From assembly GCA_964542435.1 (NCBI GenBank), contig CAZIVE010000009.1, positions 1 to 46,053 of the forward strand: a stretch of DNA of 46,053 bases, given 5' to 3'. A program made the translations under genes and the position numbers. Source of the DNA: CAZIVE01 sp964542435 (GTDB lineage Bacteria > Bacteroidota > Bacteroidia > Bacteroidales > Tannerellaceae). The notes beneath the pieces are model-generated. The model ran no database searches and was not told where the DNA came from. It saw only the letters and a list, made by a program, of their open reading frames with translations. Of the stretch, positions 7,691-16,887 are shown one piece after another (position 1 is the first letter of the stretch; each line of letters opens with the position of its first letter).

Positions 7691-9213
7691 TTTCCGCTCT
7701 CCTTGAAGACCAATGCTTCGTATGTATAAAGTTCCGCCTCTTTCCAGCCGTCCCAACCGATTCCGGCTTTGTCGCGGGCACAGTGACCGAGGAATTCCTC
7801 CTTCGTCCAATGCGTCTCGTCGGCCACCTGCGGCAGGAATGTCCCGGCTTGGAATCCTTTGCGCATATAGATTCCCTGTTTCCCTAAAGTAAATTCGCTG
7901 ACGTCGTGGATCCGTTTCATGGGCGTAAGAACGGAGATCTCGACTTCGATCTCGTCCAGTTCGCTGATACGGAGAGGACGGAAGCGCGGATCTTCGAACG
8001 CGGCTGCTTCTGCCATTGATTCTACGGTTTTGTAAAGCGGCTCGTCGGAACCGAAATGTCCGATGCAGCCTCTTAGTTGTCCATTCTTCGTGAGCGTTAC
8101 GAAGGCACCGCAGTGCAGTTTCAGTGTTTCAGTCAGTTCGCTCGTATCGCAAGGCGCTTCTTCAGCATCCACCAATTTGTTGGCGATCGTCTGACGGGCG
8201 ATTTTCAGCAAGGTCTTCTTCTCCTGATCGGTCAAGACAAATCCGGATTTTTCAGAAGTCTTTCGAACGATGGCAAACGCATGATAACCGACCACTTCGT
8301 CTTTCGGAGCGGTAGCTGCATCACCGGAATTGCGATATTGAATGTGACGGTATTCGTAATCCCCGTCTTCCGTCAGCATCATCAGCGCAGCGATGGCACT
8401 TTCCCCGCAGGCGCTTGTCGCGAGGTTCGGAATCCGCTGCTTCTCATTTTCTTCGATGGCCTTGAGAAAGACCTTCAGCGAACCGCTCTCGACAGCTTTT
8501 CCCGTGTTACCATCCACCTTTTCCGCATCTTCATAACTCGGATAATGTGAGAAGTCACTGCTGATGACGAAGAGATTCTTGTCGTTGAAATAGGGCTTCA
8601 GCGTTTCTGCCACCTGCTTAATGACGCTCATCGACTGCGTAGCGATGATGATCGGAACGATCGGTGCCGGATGTTTCAGCCAGTATTGCAGGAACGGCAG
8701 TTGCACTTCGAGGCAATGTTCCTGATCGTGTGCTTTGGCATTATATATAATGGATGAACATTGTTTCATCAGTTCGCGGCACAGTTTCGTATCCACCTTT
8801 ACTTTCCCCATCGGCGTTTCGTACCAGTCGAAGTGATCGTTGACGGAAGCACCGCCTGTATAAACATGATGACTCGGCCCGATGAGAAAGATGTGATCAT
8901 ATTTTCGCTCCGGATCGATCTGCGCGAAAGCCGAAGCTGCCACGCTGCCCGAATAGACATATCCGGCGTGCGGCACGATCACCGCGGCCACGTTCTGACT
9001 GTGCGGTTGCTTCTCATAAAGACGGAAGCAGGTCGAGACAAGTCGTTCGAGTGAATCTTTTCTTCCGGGATAAAAACTCCCGGCAACGGCAGCCTCTCTG
9101 ACGCTGCCTTCAACATCCGGTTCTTGATTGTTGCATGACCCGGAAAAGAACAACGAAGATATTGACATGACGCATACGATTTTTAATGTTCTACGAATAT
9201 AGTTCCAGCTCAT
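7687..9213 (-). CDS. MEMO1-AMMECR1 fusion (AmmeMemoRadiSam B+A), predicted lipoprotein
   Basis: Fusion of two widely conserved families of uncertain bacterial function. From ATG 9213 (508 aa) the N-terminus MSWNYIRRTLK plus a hydrophobic stretch ends in FFSGSC, a lipobox with Cys27. A start at 9234 is also possible but adds only seven residues. Residues about 38-290 are MEMO1-like: AGSFYPG, IVPHAGYVYSG, IGPSHHVY, SSDFSHYPSYEDA, the conserved putative metal site histidines. Residues about 320-505 are AMMECR1-like: GAFVTLTKNGQLRGCIGHFG, AAAFEDPRFRPL and WDGWKEAELYTYEALVF. It is joined by ATGA overlap to the radical SAM gene. The fused order and the lipid anchor imply action outside the cytoplasm, which is hard to square with the partner. 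Confidence 0.93.
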   Translation of the reverse strand: MSWNYIRRTLKIVCVMSISSLFFSGSCNNQEPDVEGSVREAAVAGSFYPGRKDSLERLVSTCFRLYEKQPHSQNVAAVIVPHAGYVYSGSVAASAFAQIDPERKYDHIFLIGPSHHVYTGGASVNDHFDWYETPMGKVKVDTKLCRELMKQCSSIIYNAKAHDQEHCLEVQLPFLQYWLKHPAPIVPIIIATQSMSVIKQVAETLKPYFNDKNLFVISSDFSHYPSYEDAEKVDGNTGKAVESGSLKVFLKAIEENEKQRIPNLATSACGESAIAALMMLTEDGDYEYRHIQYRNSGDAATAPKDEVVGYHAFAIVRKTSEKSGFVLTDQEKKTLLKIARQTIANKLVDAEEAPCDTSELTETLKLHCGAFVTLTKNGQLRGCIGHFGSDEPLYKTVESMAEAAAFEDPRFRPLRISELDEIEVEISVLTPMKRIHDVSEFTLGKQGIYMRKGFQAGTFLPQVADETHWTKEEFLGHCARDKAGIGWDGWKEAELYTYEALVFKESGK

Positions 9214-9302
9214 AAAGTTTTCTAAGCTAACCATGCGAAGATAGTGAATAATCCGGTTGGCTGTTCACCTAAAAGAAATGTTGTGGAAGTGTGCCGTTAT
9301 TC

Positions 9303-11495
9303 CTAGAAATTATATCCTAAATTCAGATAGAATTGGAACTTTTCATTCCGGTTGGAGATGCCGAAATTGGCTCCCAGAGGACCGGCGATGGTATTGAATG
9401 CGTAGCCGAGACTGGTTCCCCAAATGTATTTCCCTTTGTGAAGATGGAAGAAATCGTCATCGTTAGCAGCGACGTTTGTCGTCAGTGTGATGTAATGATT
9501 GCTTGAAATCCGCTCTCTCACTGCAAGACGCGCAATGGCAACGGAATTTCTGAGCATCTCGATGTGATTGACACCGGCGAACGCCAATTGCTGCGTAAGA
9601 TATCTTCCTGAAAAATCTCCTCCGATATAATTCAGGAACGAGTAACCTATCTTTTTTCCGATCAGGATTCTTGTATCGAGAGAAGGCAACAAGGCAAGTC
9701 TGCTACTTATTGGAATCACAGCGAGAAATTGTTCGCTCAAGGCGGAAAAGGGCGTGTGACCTTTATAATGAACAAAGTCATCTGTGTAGAGTGAGTAGTT
9801 GGCTCGAAGCGAAACGCCTTTTGAGGGAAAATAGCGATGGTCGAGCGTCTCGAGATAGGCCAAGGCAAAATAACTGAAGTAACGCTCCGAGTGAACATTG
9901 TAGTTCTGGCTGTCCAATTTATAAAGCAGCGAATTGTAATCGAAGTACTCATATCGTGCGCCTAATTGGATCTTAAAGCTAAGCCAGTTCATATCCGAAT
10001 AGCCGAATTCTGCGAAGTGGTGTCTGTAGGTGACATTGACCAATTTGCTGCCTTTGTTGTAAAGATCGATGTCCTGATAGGAGAACTGATAGGCAAGGTT
10101 GAAGTTGCGGAGCGGCGTGCGTTCAATGGTATAGTCGAGGCGAGCCGATGAACGTTCACCGATGCGCGTTGTGAACGCCAGCTTCTGACGGCTTTTCGTG
10201 CGATAATCCAGCGTGCCGTTGAGCAGAATGGCAAAATATTCCTCCGTGTCGAAACGAAGTCCGGCACTGACGGAACTGATGGATCGTTGTGTGACTGAGA
10301 AGATCAGATCCTGCGGATTATCACCTGTCAGACGATAACTCACGTCCGAATAGGTATCGGTCCCGGACAGTATCGAGAGGGCATTCTTCAGTTCGTTGAG
10401 TGTGATGCTGCTGTTCTCTTTGATGCCGCAGACTTGTTTCAACCATTTCTCATCTCTCGGATCGGCGCCTTGGAAGGAGATTTCGTGAATATGAATGCGA
10501 TCGGGATTGAGATTGGCAACCGGTTCGCGATGATATGTTACCGAGTCATCGATTCCAGCTAGTTTCTTGATGGCAAGAATCTCGTCCCATTTGCTTCGAG
10601 CCACGGCTTCGCCACGCTGGATCAGAGTATCGAGGGCTGCCATACCAAAGCTGGCCGCATTGTATGGAGAAGTGTTCGGACGAAACCTTAAATCCGTCAT
10701 GCGACAATTCTGATCGTATTTGTTAACACCGTGAAGGCCGATGATTTGTCCCAACACGTCACTTGCTGTATTGATCTCATTATTGTTCTTCAAGTCGCTG
10801 GTCCCCAAATCGACACCGATGATGATGTCCGCACCCATCTCCCGAACGACGTCCGCCGGATAGTTGTTGTTGAGTCCGCCGTCCACCAATACCATTCCAT
10901 TCAATCGAACCGGAGTAAATGCAGCTGGAATTGCCATGCTCGCGCGCATAGCCAATGGCAGCCGCCCGTTGTGAAAGACATATTCTTTCCCATCCACCAG
11001 ATTAACTGCCACGCAGGCAAAAGGTATGTTGAGCTTATTGAAATCGATGGAATCATGATAGCCAATGGTGAGATTGGAAAAGAGGTTCAGCAGGTTCTGT
11101 CCTTTGATAACGCCGCTGAAGTTGCGGTCTTTCTTTTCCAAACCGAAAGGGATGGTGACGAGAAACCGCTCTGCATTTTCCTTCTCTGGGAAGGAAAGAC
11201 TGGAACGATCTACACGATCACTCAGTAATGTGGTCCAATTCTGAGCCTGCACGAGACTATCAATTTCATTTGCGCTGTAGCCTACAGAATACAGTCCGCC
11301 GACAATGGCGCCCATGCTCGTACCTGCAATATAATCAATTGGAATGCCTGCTTCCTCCAGCACCTTCAGAACGCCGATATGTGCAACGCCTTTCGCTCCG
11401 CCGCCGCCTAGAACCAGTCCGATTTTCTTCCGTCCGTAACCTGCGGAAGGAAGAATGAGGAGAAATGCAAGAAGGAATAGCAATATCCGTTTCAT
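9303..11495 (-). CDS. Patatin-like phospholipase with POTRA-like linker and outer membrane barrel
   Basis: 730-aa protein like the type Vd (PlpD-like) group: a secreted patatin lipase attached to its own barrel. ATG 11495 gives a normal signal peptide (MKRILLFLLAFLLILPSAG), so the longer frame to 11537 was not used. The patatin domain (about 24-300) has the oxyanion loop GGGGAKG (30-36), the nucleophile elbow GTSMG with Ser60, and DGG with catalytic Asp205. A POTRA-like stretch follows around residues 335-410 (IHIHEISFQGAD, LNELKNALSIL). The rest is a beta barrel rich in alternating aromatic strands and ends LNLGYNF. A patatin plus barrel can hydrolyse membrane lipids at the surface; the target is unknown. 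Confidence 0.93.
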   Translation of the reverse strand: MKRILLFLLAFLLILPSAGYGRKKIGLVLGGGGAKGVAHIGVLKVLEEAGIPIDYIAGTSMGAIVGGLYSVGYSANEIDSLVQAQNWTTLLSDRVDRSSLSFPEKENAERFLVTIPFGLEKKDRNFSGVIKGQNLLNLFSNLTIGYHDSIDFNKLNIPFACVAVNLVDGKEYVFHNGRLPLAMRASMAIPAAFTPVRLNGMVLVDGGLNNNYPADVVREMGADIIIGVDLGTSDLKNNNEINTASDVLGQIIGLHGVNKYDQNCRMTDLRFRPNTSPYNAASFGMAALDTLIQRGEAVARSKWDEILAIKKLAGIDDSVTYHREPVANLNPDRIHIHEISFQGADPRDEKWLKQVCGIKENSSITLNELKNALSILSGTDTYSDVSYRLTGDNPQDLIFSVTQRSISSVSAGLRFDTEEYFAILLNGTLDYRTKSRQKLAFTTRIGERSSARLDYTIERTPLRNFNLAYQFSYQDIDLYNKGSKLVNVTYRHHFAEFGYSDMNWLSFKIQLGARYEYFDYNSLLYKLDSQNYNVHSERYFSYFALAYLETLDHRYFPSKGVSLRANYSLYTDDFVHYKGHTPFSALSEQFLAVIPISSRLALLPSLDTRILIGKKIGYSFLNYIGGDFSGRYLTQQLAFAGVNHIEMLRNSVAIARLAVRERISSNHYITLTTNVAANDDDFFHLHKGKYIWGTSLGYAFNTIAGPLGANFGISNRNEKFQFYLNLGYNF

Positions 11496-11576
11496 GACTA
11501 ATTTATTGTCGCGAAAGTAACGCAAATGAATACTCAATAGTCTTCTGAATCACGCCTATCTTCGTTTCTTTAAAGA

Positions 11577-11584
11577 CAAAAGTA
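11577..11584 (-). promoter_or_regulatory. Candidate -7 element for the patatin gene
   Basis: Minus-strand TACTTTTG, matching TAnnTTTG, 82 bases before ATG 11495 and after the stop of the AraC-family gene. The upstream -33 region is only weakly like TTTG. Confidence 0.5.
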
Positions 11585-11622
11585 CGGGATTTCAACGAAA
11601 GAGAGGCAAGAAAAGCGGCTTT

Positions 11623-12552
11623 TCATGGCTTCCTTTGTTTGAATATATCAGGAACGTCATCATAGAGCAGTTTGATATTTTGCTGTAATCCGTATTTCTT
11701 CCTGTACTCTTTGGGTGATACTCCGACATACTGTTTAAAATATTTACCAAAGAACGATTGTGTAGGGAAGTCGAAGTGAATCGCTATTTCCTTGATGCTT
11801 AGATTGGAATATTGTAGCAGTTGCTTCGACTCCGTAATGACAATATCTATGATCCATTGCAGGGCGGGCTTCCCGGTTTTGCTTTTGATGACCGACGTAA
11901 AGTAACTAGGCGTCATGCATTGTTGTGAGGCATAGAAAGCCACATCCCGTTCCTTTCTGAAATTCTGATAGATCGAAATTAAGAAATTCTGTACGATTGT
12001 GTCGTTGCGGGATTGACAGGATTTTTCAGTAATGGGGTAGTTGGAGAGGAAAATGTCCAATGTCTCAAAAAGCAATGTCCTTCCCATGGATATGATTAAT
12101 TCCTGTGTCAACGTTTTATGCAATTTTTCAAACGAGATCTTATTCACGGTTTCAAGCTTTGTCTCCATGGATATCATCAAAGCCAGAATATCATTGTACT
12201 GCTTTTCACTGAGGGAAAGATAAGGATTCTCTCTAAAGAGCAGCTGTTCCTGGATGCTAAGAGCACTGTTGATGGCCGGAAGAATAAAATCATAATCCAC
12301 ACGGATCGCTATTCCACGAAAGTCATCGCTTTTATGAATCACATGTACAAAAAACGATGGTGTATAGAAAAACATGTCGCCTTTGTTCAAAGTATAGTTT
12401 TGCGAGTCGATAGTCGCTGTGATATTCCCTTCGATGCATAAGAATACACCAATGATATCTCCGGTTGAAATCAGGCCGTTGTGTAGTGTAAACAACGGTG
12501 ATTGGGAATCGATGATAGCATATTCGAATGGTAGCTGGATCTGTTCGTTCAT
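11623..12552 (-). CDS. AraC family transcriptional regulator
   Basis: 309-aa regulator. Residues about 20-110 form a cupin-like sensor (GVFLCIEGNITATIDSQNYTL, then KGDMFFYTPSFFVHVIH). Residues about 200-300 form the double helix-turn-helix: the first HTH around VAFYASQQCMTPSYFTSVIKS and the second around SIKEIAIHFDFPTQSFFGKYFK, ending with the family signature VGVSPKEYRKKYG. It is transcribed away from the RND efflux operon across a 162-base shared region, the usual layout of a local activator or repressor. The effector is unknown. It could also regulate only itself. Confidence 0.93.
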   Translation of the reverse strand: MNEQIQLPFEYAIIDSQSPLFTLHNGLISTGDIIGVFLCIEGNITATIDSQNYTLNKGDMFFYTPSFFVHVIHKSDDFRGIAIRVDYDFILPAINSALSIQEQLLFRENPYLSLSEKQYNDILALMISMETKLETVNKISFEKLHKTLTQELIISMGRTLLFETLDIFLSNYPITEKSCQSRNDTIVQNFLISIYQNFRKERDVAFYASQQCMTPSYFTSVIKSKTGKPALQWIIDIVITESKQLLQYSNLSIKEIAIHFDFPTQSFFGKYFKQYVGVSPKEYRKKYGLQQNIKLLYDDVPDIFKQRKP

Positions 12553-12566
12553 CTTGGATGTTTTCG

Positions 12567-12574
12567 CAAATGTA
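12567..12574 (-). promoter_or_regulatory. Candidate -7 element for the AraC-family gene
   Basis: Minus-strand TACATTTG, matching TAnnTTTG, 15 bases before ATG 12552. The expected leader is very short. No clear -33 box was found. Confidence 0.45.
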
Positions 12575-12659
12575 GTTCAAACGATCAGAAAAGTGAGAAA
12601 TATTGTGAGTAAAACAGTGATAATCTAAGAAATCGAACAATCCGTAAACTGTATCAGCC

Positions 12660-12690
12660 TTTTTACATCTATCAGAGCGCTCTACTTTTG
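12660..12690 (+). promoter_or_regulatory. Promoter candidate for the RND efflux operon
   Basis: TACTTTTG at 12683-12690 matches the -7 box; a T-rich stretch at 12660-12664 sits 18 bases upstream in place of TTTG. ATG 12715 follows 25 bases later. The weak -33 box would suit control by the divergent AraC-type regulator. Confidence 0.55.
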
Positions 12691-12714
12691 CAGCGACAAA
12701 AAAACATGTAAGAT

Positions 12715-13734
12715 ATGAAGGTAAAGAGAATAGCGTTTGGAGTACTTTGTGTCATGGCTTTGGTGAGTTGTTCGTCCAAGCAGAAGACCACAGAGGAATC
12801 GGTCATTCCGGTGAAGACAGTGACTGTGCAGTCGTCTGCCGAATCCGATACACGCACGTATGTTGGAACTATTGAAGAATCGTATGGCTCTCAACTGAGT
12901 TTCTCGCAGATGGGAACCGTCGCAGAGGTTCTTGTCAGCGAAGGTCAGGCTGTCAGACAAGGTCAGGTGTTGGCTGTATTGGATAAAACGACCGCTCAAA
13001 ATTCCTATAATATCGCAAAGTCCACATTGGATCAGACGCGGGATGCTTACAACAGAATGAATGCGCTTTATAAGAAGGGAAGTCTTCCCGAAATCAAATT
13101 CATTGAGATTCAGACCGAGTTGGCACAGGCGGAAGCGAGTGAGAAGATCGCACGCAAGAGCATGAATGATTGTGTGCTGCATGCCCCATTCTCCGGATTT
13201 ATCTCGCAGAAGATGGTCGATATAGGAAACAATGTCGCACCCGGTTTGGGTTGTTTCAAGTTGGTCAAGATAGATCAGGTGAAGGTGAAGCTATCGATTC
13301 CTGAGAAAGAGATTGCATCTCTTCAAAAAGGCGAGGACATTGCTTTTACCGTAGCGGCACTGGGTGGTCGTAGTTTCACTGGGAAAGTGGCAGAAAAAGG
13401 GGTTCAGGCAAATCCGCTCAGCCATACGTATGAAGTGAAGCTTCAGTTGTCGAACGCTGATCACGCCTTGCTCCCTGGTATGGTGTGCAGTGCAAGCGTT
13501 CATTCACAAGACAGCAATTCATCCATCATTCTACCTCAAGATGCGATCATGCTTGACGGAAGCAACACCTTTGTTTGGGTTGCATCGGGGAATCAGGCAA
13601 AGAAGTGTGTGATTACGACCGGAGAGGTGAGTGATCAAGGCATCACGGTTATCAGTGGCTTGCAGGAAGGTGCTCAGGTGATTGTCAGCGGACAGAACAA
13701 AGTGAGCGAAGGCACTAAAATAAAGATATCATGA
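12715..13734 (+). CDS. RND efflux periplasmic adaptor (membrane fusion protein)
   Basis: 339-aa adaptor that bridges the RND pump and the outer membrane channel. The signal peptide ends in a lipobox (MALVSC), so it is anchored to the inner membrane. It shows the standard halves: SQMGTVAEVLVSEGQAVRQGQVLAVLD of the first lipoyl motif, a coiled-coil hairpin (about 95-150, TLDQTRDAYNRMNALYKKGS), ACVLHAPFSGFI-like second lipoyl half (CVLHAPFSGFISQKMVD), a beta barrel, and a C-terminal membrane-proximal domain ending GQNKVSEGTKIKIS. It is the first gene of the operon and overlaps the next by 4 bases (ATGA). Confidence 0.95.
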   Translation: MKVKRIAFGVLCVMALVSCSSKQKTTEESVIPVKTVTVQSSAESDTRTYVGTIEESYGSQLSFSQMGTVAEVLVSEGQAVRQGQVLAVLDKTTAQNSYNIAKSTLDQTRDAYNRMNALYKKGSLPEIKFIEIQTELAQAEASEKIARKSMNDCVLHAPFSGFISQKMVDIGNNVAPGLGCFKLVKIDQVKVKLSIPEKEIASLQKGEDIAFTVAALGGRSFTGKVAEKGVQANPLSHTYEVKLQLSNADHALLPGMVCSASVHSQDSNSSIILPQDAIMLDGSNTFVWVASGNQAKKCVITTGEVSDQGITVISGLQEGAQVIVSGQNKVSEGTKIKIS

Positions 13735-16700
13735 GTAAACGATATAAACTGGATATCATCGAGACCGTGATGCACTACAAGAGCATCATGTTATTGGTGC
13801 TCGTCGTGGGTATCGTTTACGGCATCTATTCGTTGGTGAATATGCCGAAAAACGAGTTCCCTTCATACACTATTCGTCAAGGAGTTATAGTCGGTGTTTA
13901 TCCTGGAGCGACTTCTAATGAGGTGGAGAATCAGCTCACGCAACCATTGGAGAAATTCCTTTGGAGCTTCAAGGAGATAAAAAAGCACAAGACCTATTCG
14001 CAGTCGAAAGATGGGATTTGCTATGTGTTCGTTGAACTTAACGATAACGTGAAAGATAAGGATGAGTTTTGGAGCAAATTCAAAATCCGTCTACAGCAGT
14101 TCAAAAGCGAATTGCCTTCGGGCGTACTGGCTCTGATTGCAAACGATGATTTCGGTGATACTTCTGCGATGCTGATCACGTTGGAGAGTAAGGATAAGAC
14201 TTATCGTGAACTCCATGACTACATGACGACCTTGGAAGATCATCTCCGTACACTTCCGGATATTGCCAATTTGCGTGTCTATGGAGAACAGCAGGAGCAG
14301 ATAGGCGTCTATATCGACCGCGACCGTCTTTCTGACTACGGATTGAACGCCTCTACCTTACTCGCAGATCTTTCGGCACGAGGATTGACCGTCATCAGTG
14401 GTTCTGTGGATGATCAGCAGACCGTACGACCTATTCATCTGACCTCTTCACTCGATACGGAGAATGACTTGGCCCAGCAGATTGTCTATTCCGATCCTAA
14501 TGGGAATGTGATCCGACTGCGAGATATCGCCACCATTAAGCGTGAGTATCCGGAAGCCGATTCGTATGTGAAGAACAATGGCAAGAAATGCATCGTACTC
14601 TCGGTTGAGATGAACGAAGGCAACAATATCGTGAAGTTCGGAAAGAACGTCAAGACTATTATCGGCGATTTCCAGAAAACGCTTCCGAAAGGTGTCAGCA
14701 TCTATACTATAACGGACCAAAGCGATGTGGTCAACAATTCCATTGTCGATTTCCTCAAAGAGCTGCTCATTGCTATCTGTTCGGTTATTCTCGTCATCAT
14801 GCTTCTGCTGCCAATACGCGTGGCGAGCGTCGCGGCCAGTACGATCCCGATAACGATATTTGTCGCCTTGGGCATTTTCTATGCTTGCGGCATCGAATTG
14901 AATACAGTCACGTTGGCGGCACTTATTGTCACCTTGGGTATGATCGTGGATAATTCCATCGTTATCATCGACTGTTATATCGAGAAGATCGACCAGGGAA
15001 TGAGCCGTTGGCATGCCGCTTCATATGCGGCCAAAGAGTTTTTCTCGTCCATCTTCAGTGCAACGCTGGCTATTTCCATAACGTTTTTCCCGCTTCTTAT
15101 CACACTGAGAGGTCAGATGTATGATTTCGTTAAATGGTTCCCGTACGCCGTCTCCATTGTATTGGGCGCATCGTTACTCATCGCTGTCTTTGTGGTCCCG
15201 CTGCTGCAATTCTCATTTATAAGAAAGGGATTGAAAAACGATCCGAATAAAAAGAGACGCAAGACATTTCTTGAAATCATCCAGCAGTATTATAACGGAC
15301 TTATTGAAAGATGCTTTGCGCATCCATTTATTACGCTGGGTATTGGCGCGCTGTCGGTGGTCGTCGGAGCTGTCATGTATTCGAATTTGCCTCAGAAATT
15401 GATGCCGCGCGCCGAACGAAATCAGTTTGCTGTCGAAATCTATTTACCGACAGGAACAGCCATCGAACAGACCGCTCAGGTATCCGACAGTCTGCGTGAC
15501 TTGATGCGGAAAGATCCTCGCGTCCTCAATATTACTACATTCTACGGGAGTGGCTCGCCTCGTTTCCAGACGGCTTATGCACCACAGATCGGCGGCACCA
15601 ATTTCGCTCAGTTTGTAGTCAATACGCATAGCGACAAAGAAACGGTGGCTCTGCTCGATAAGTTTACGCCCCTATACACCCATTATTTCAGTAATGCTAT
15701 GGTGCGTTTCAAACAGCTTGACTATTCAGATGTATTGGCACCGGTCGAACTTCGCTTCAGCGGGGATGATCTGCAGCAGTTGCATGCGGTTGTGGATTCT
15801 GCCATGGCAATCATGCAGCATGATCCCAATCTGCTTCTTGTCAGGAGCAACTTTGAAGGAACAACGGATGGTTTGAAGGTGACTTTGGATAATGTCGAGT
15901 CCAGTCGTTTGGGAATCAGTAAGGCGATGCTTGCCATGAACCTGGCCACTCGTTTCGGAACGGGTATCCCGTTGACCACCGTTTGGGAAGGTGATTATCC
16001 GGTTCAGGTTGTACTTAAAGACAACCATTTCGGATTGCAGCATCCAGATGATGTCGGGAATGCTACTGTAAGTGGCGTGATTCCTTCTGTCAATGTGCCG
16101 CTGCGTCAGATTGCCGATGTCAAACCGGACTGGAGTGAAGGGATGATTGTCCGCCGCAATGGTGTCCGTACGATTTCGGTATTTGCTGATGTACAGCGTG
16201 GATTGAATTTGAATACGGTGACTGATAAAGTGCTGAAAGAGGTATCGACCATTCATCTGCCTGAAGGCGTAACTTTGAAACCCGGCGGACAGCGGGCGAG
16301 CGATGAGGAAAAAGGGCCTCAGATCTACAATGGCCTGGCTATTTCCATTTTGGTCATCTTTGTCATTCTTCTCTTCCATCTCAAAGATATCCGACTATCC
16401 ATGCTTATCATGTTCTCGTTGCTGTTTTCGCTCTTAGGTGCGGCATTGGGCGTCTTCGTCATGAATCAGGAAGTGGGCATGACAGGTACTTTGGGCATCA
16501 TCTCGCTGATGGGAATCATTGTGCGAAATGGAATCATCATGGTCGATTATGCCGAAGAGTTGCGAACGAAATTCCATCTGAGTGCCAAACATGCGGCTCT
16601 GCAAGCGGCCCAACGTCGAATGAGACCGATTTTCCTTACCAGTGCAGCCGCTTCTATGGGCGTCGTTCCGATGGTGATCCAAAATTCTCCTATGTGGGGA

Positions 16701-16880
16701 CCGATGGGCGTCGTTGTCTTTTTCGGAACGATCGTTTCCATGTTCTTTATCATTACCATGATACCTGTCGGTTATTGGATGATTTTCCGTATCGAAGATA
16801 AGAAACGTAAACTGAAGAACGAGAAAGAACGGGCTTCTTTGATGCTCGCCTCGTTGCATTCTTCTATGGGTTCCAAATAA
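13731..16880 (+). CDS. RND family efflux permease
   Basis: 1049-aa inner membrane proton-driven pump of the HAE/AcrB-type superfamily. It has the two-fold repeat: a first helix (IMLLVLVVGIVYGIYSLV), a large periplasmic loop, helices 2-6 from about residue 335, a second large loop, and helices 8-12 ending near residue 1025. The family porter segment VYPGATSNEVENQLTQPLEK is clear. In helix 4 the paired acids seen in AcrB (VDD) read VDN, and in helix 10 the relay lysine position reads Arg (GIIVRNGIIMVDYA). The proton path may therefore differ. It starts within the adaptor stop and ends seven bases before the TolC-like gene. The substrate is unknown. Confidence 0.95.
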   Translation: MSKRYKLDIIETVMHYKSIMLLVLVVGIVYGIYSLVNMPKNEFPSYTIRQGVIVGVYPGATSNEVENQLTQPLEKFLWSFKEIKKHKTYSQSKDGICYVFVELNDNVKDKDEFWSKFKIRLQQFKSELPSGVLALIANDDFGDTSAMLITLESKDKTYRELHDYMTTLEDHLRTLPDIANLRVYGEQQEQIGVYIDRDRLSDYGLNASTLLADLSARGLTVISGSVDDQQTVRPIHLTSSLDTENDLAQQIVYSDPNGNVIRLRDIATIKREYPEADSYVKNNGKKCIVLSVEMNEGNNIVKFGKNVKTIIGDFQKTLPKGVSIYTITDQSDVVNNSIVDFLKELLIAICSVILVIMLLLPIRVASVAASTIPITIFVALGIFYACGIELNTVTLAALIVTLGMIVDNSIVIIDCYIEKIDQGMSRWHAASYAAKEFFSSIFSATLAISITFFPLLITLRGQMYDFVKWFPYAVSIVLGASLLIAVFVVPLLQFSFIRKGLKNDPNKKRRKTFLEIIQQYYNGLIERCFAHPFITLGIGALSVVVGAVMYSNLPQKLMPRAERNQFAVEIYLPTGTAIEQTAQVSDSLRDLMRKDPRVLNITTFYGSGSPRFQTAYAPQIGGTNFAQFVVNTHSDKETVALLDKFTPLYTHYFSNAMVRFKQLDYSDVLAPVELRFSGDDLQQLHAVVDSAMAIMQHDPNLLLVRSNFEGTTDGLKVTLDNVESSRLGISKAMLAMNLATRFGTGIPLTTVWEGDYPVQVVLKDNHFGLQHPDDVGNATVSGVIPSVNVPLRQIADVKPDWSEGMIVRRNGVRTISVFADVQRGLNLNTVTDKVLKEVSTIHLPEGVTLKPGGQRASDEEKGPQIYNGLAISILVIFVILLFHLKDIRLSMLIMFSLLFSLLGAALGVFVMNQEVGMTGTLGIISLMGIIVRNGIIMVDYAEELRTKFHLSAKHAALQAAQRRMRPIFLTSAAASMGVVPMVIQNSPMWGPMGVVVFFGTIVSMFFIITMIPVGYWMIFRIEDKKRKLKNEKERASLMLASLHSSMGSK

Positions 16881-16887
16881 ACAATTG

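Noticed and set aside
7691..7810. 40-residue N-terminal extension of the radical SAM enzyme
   Set aside because: It overlaps the AMMECR1 coding end and has no conserved pattern. The ATGA junction at 7690 is the better start.
12553..12714. Specific AraC operator in the divergent region
   Set aside because: I looked for paired direct repeats as AraC-type sites and found none that were convincing by eye.
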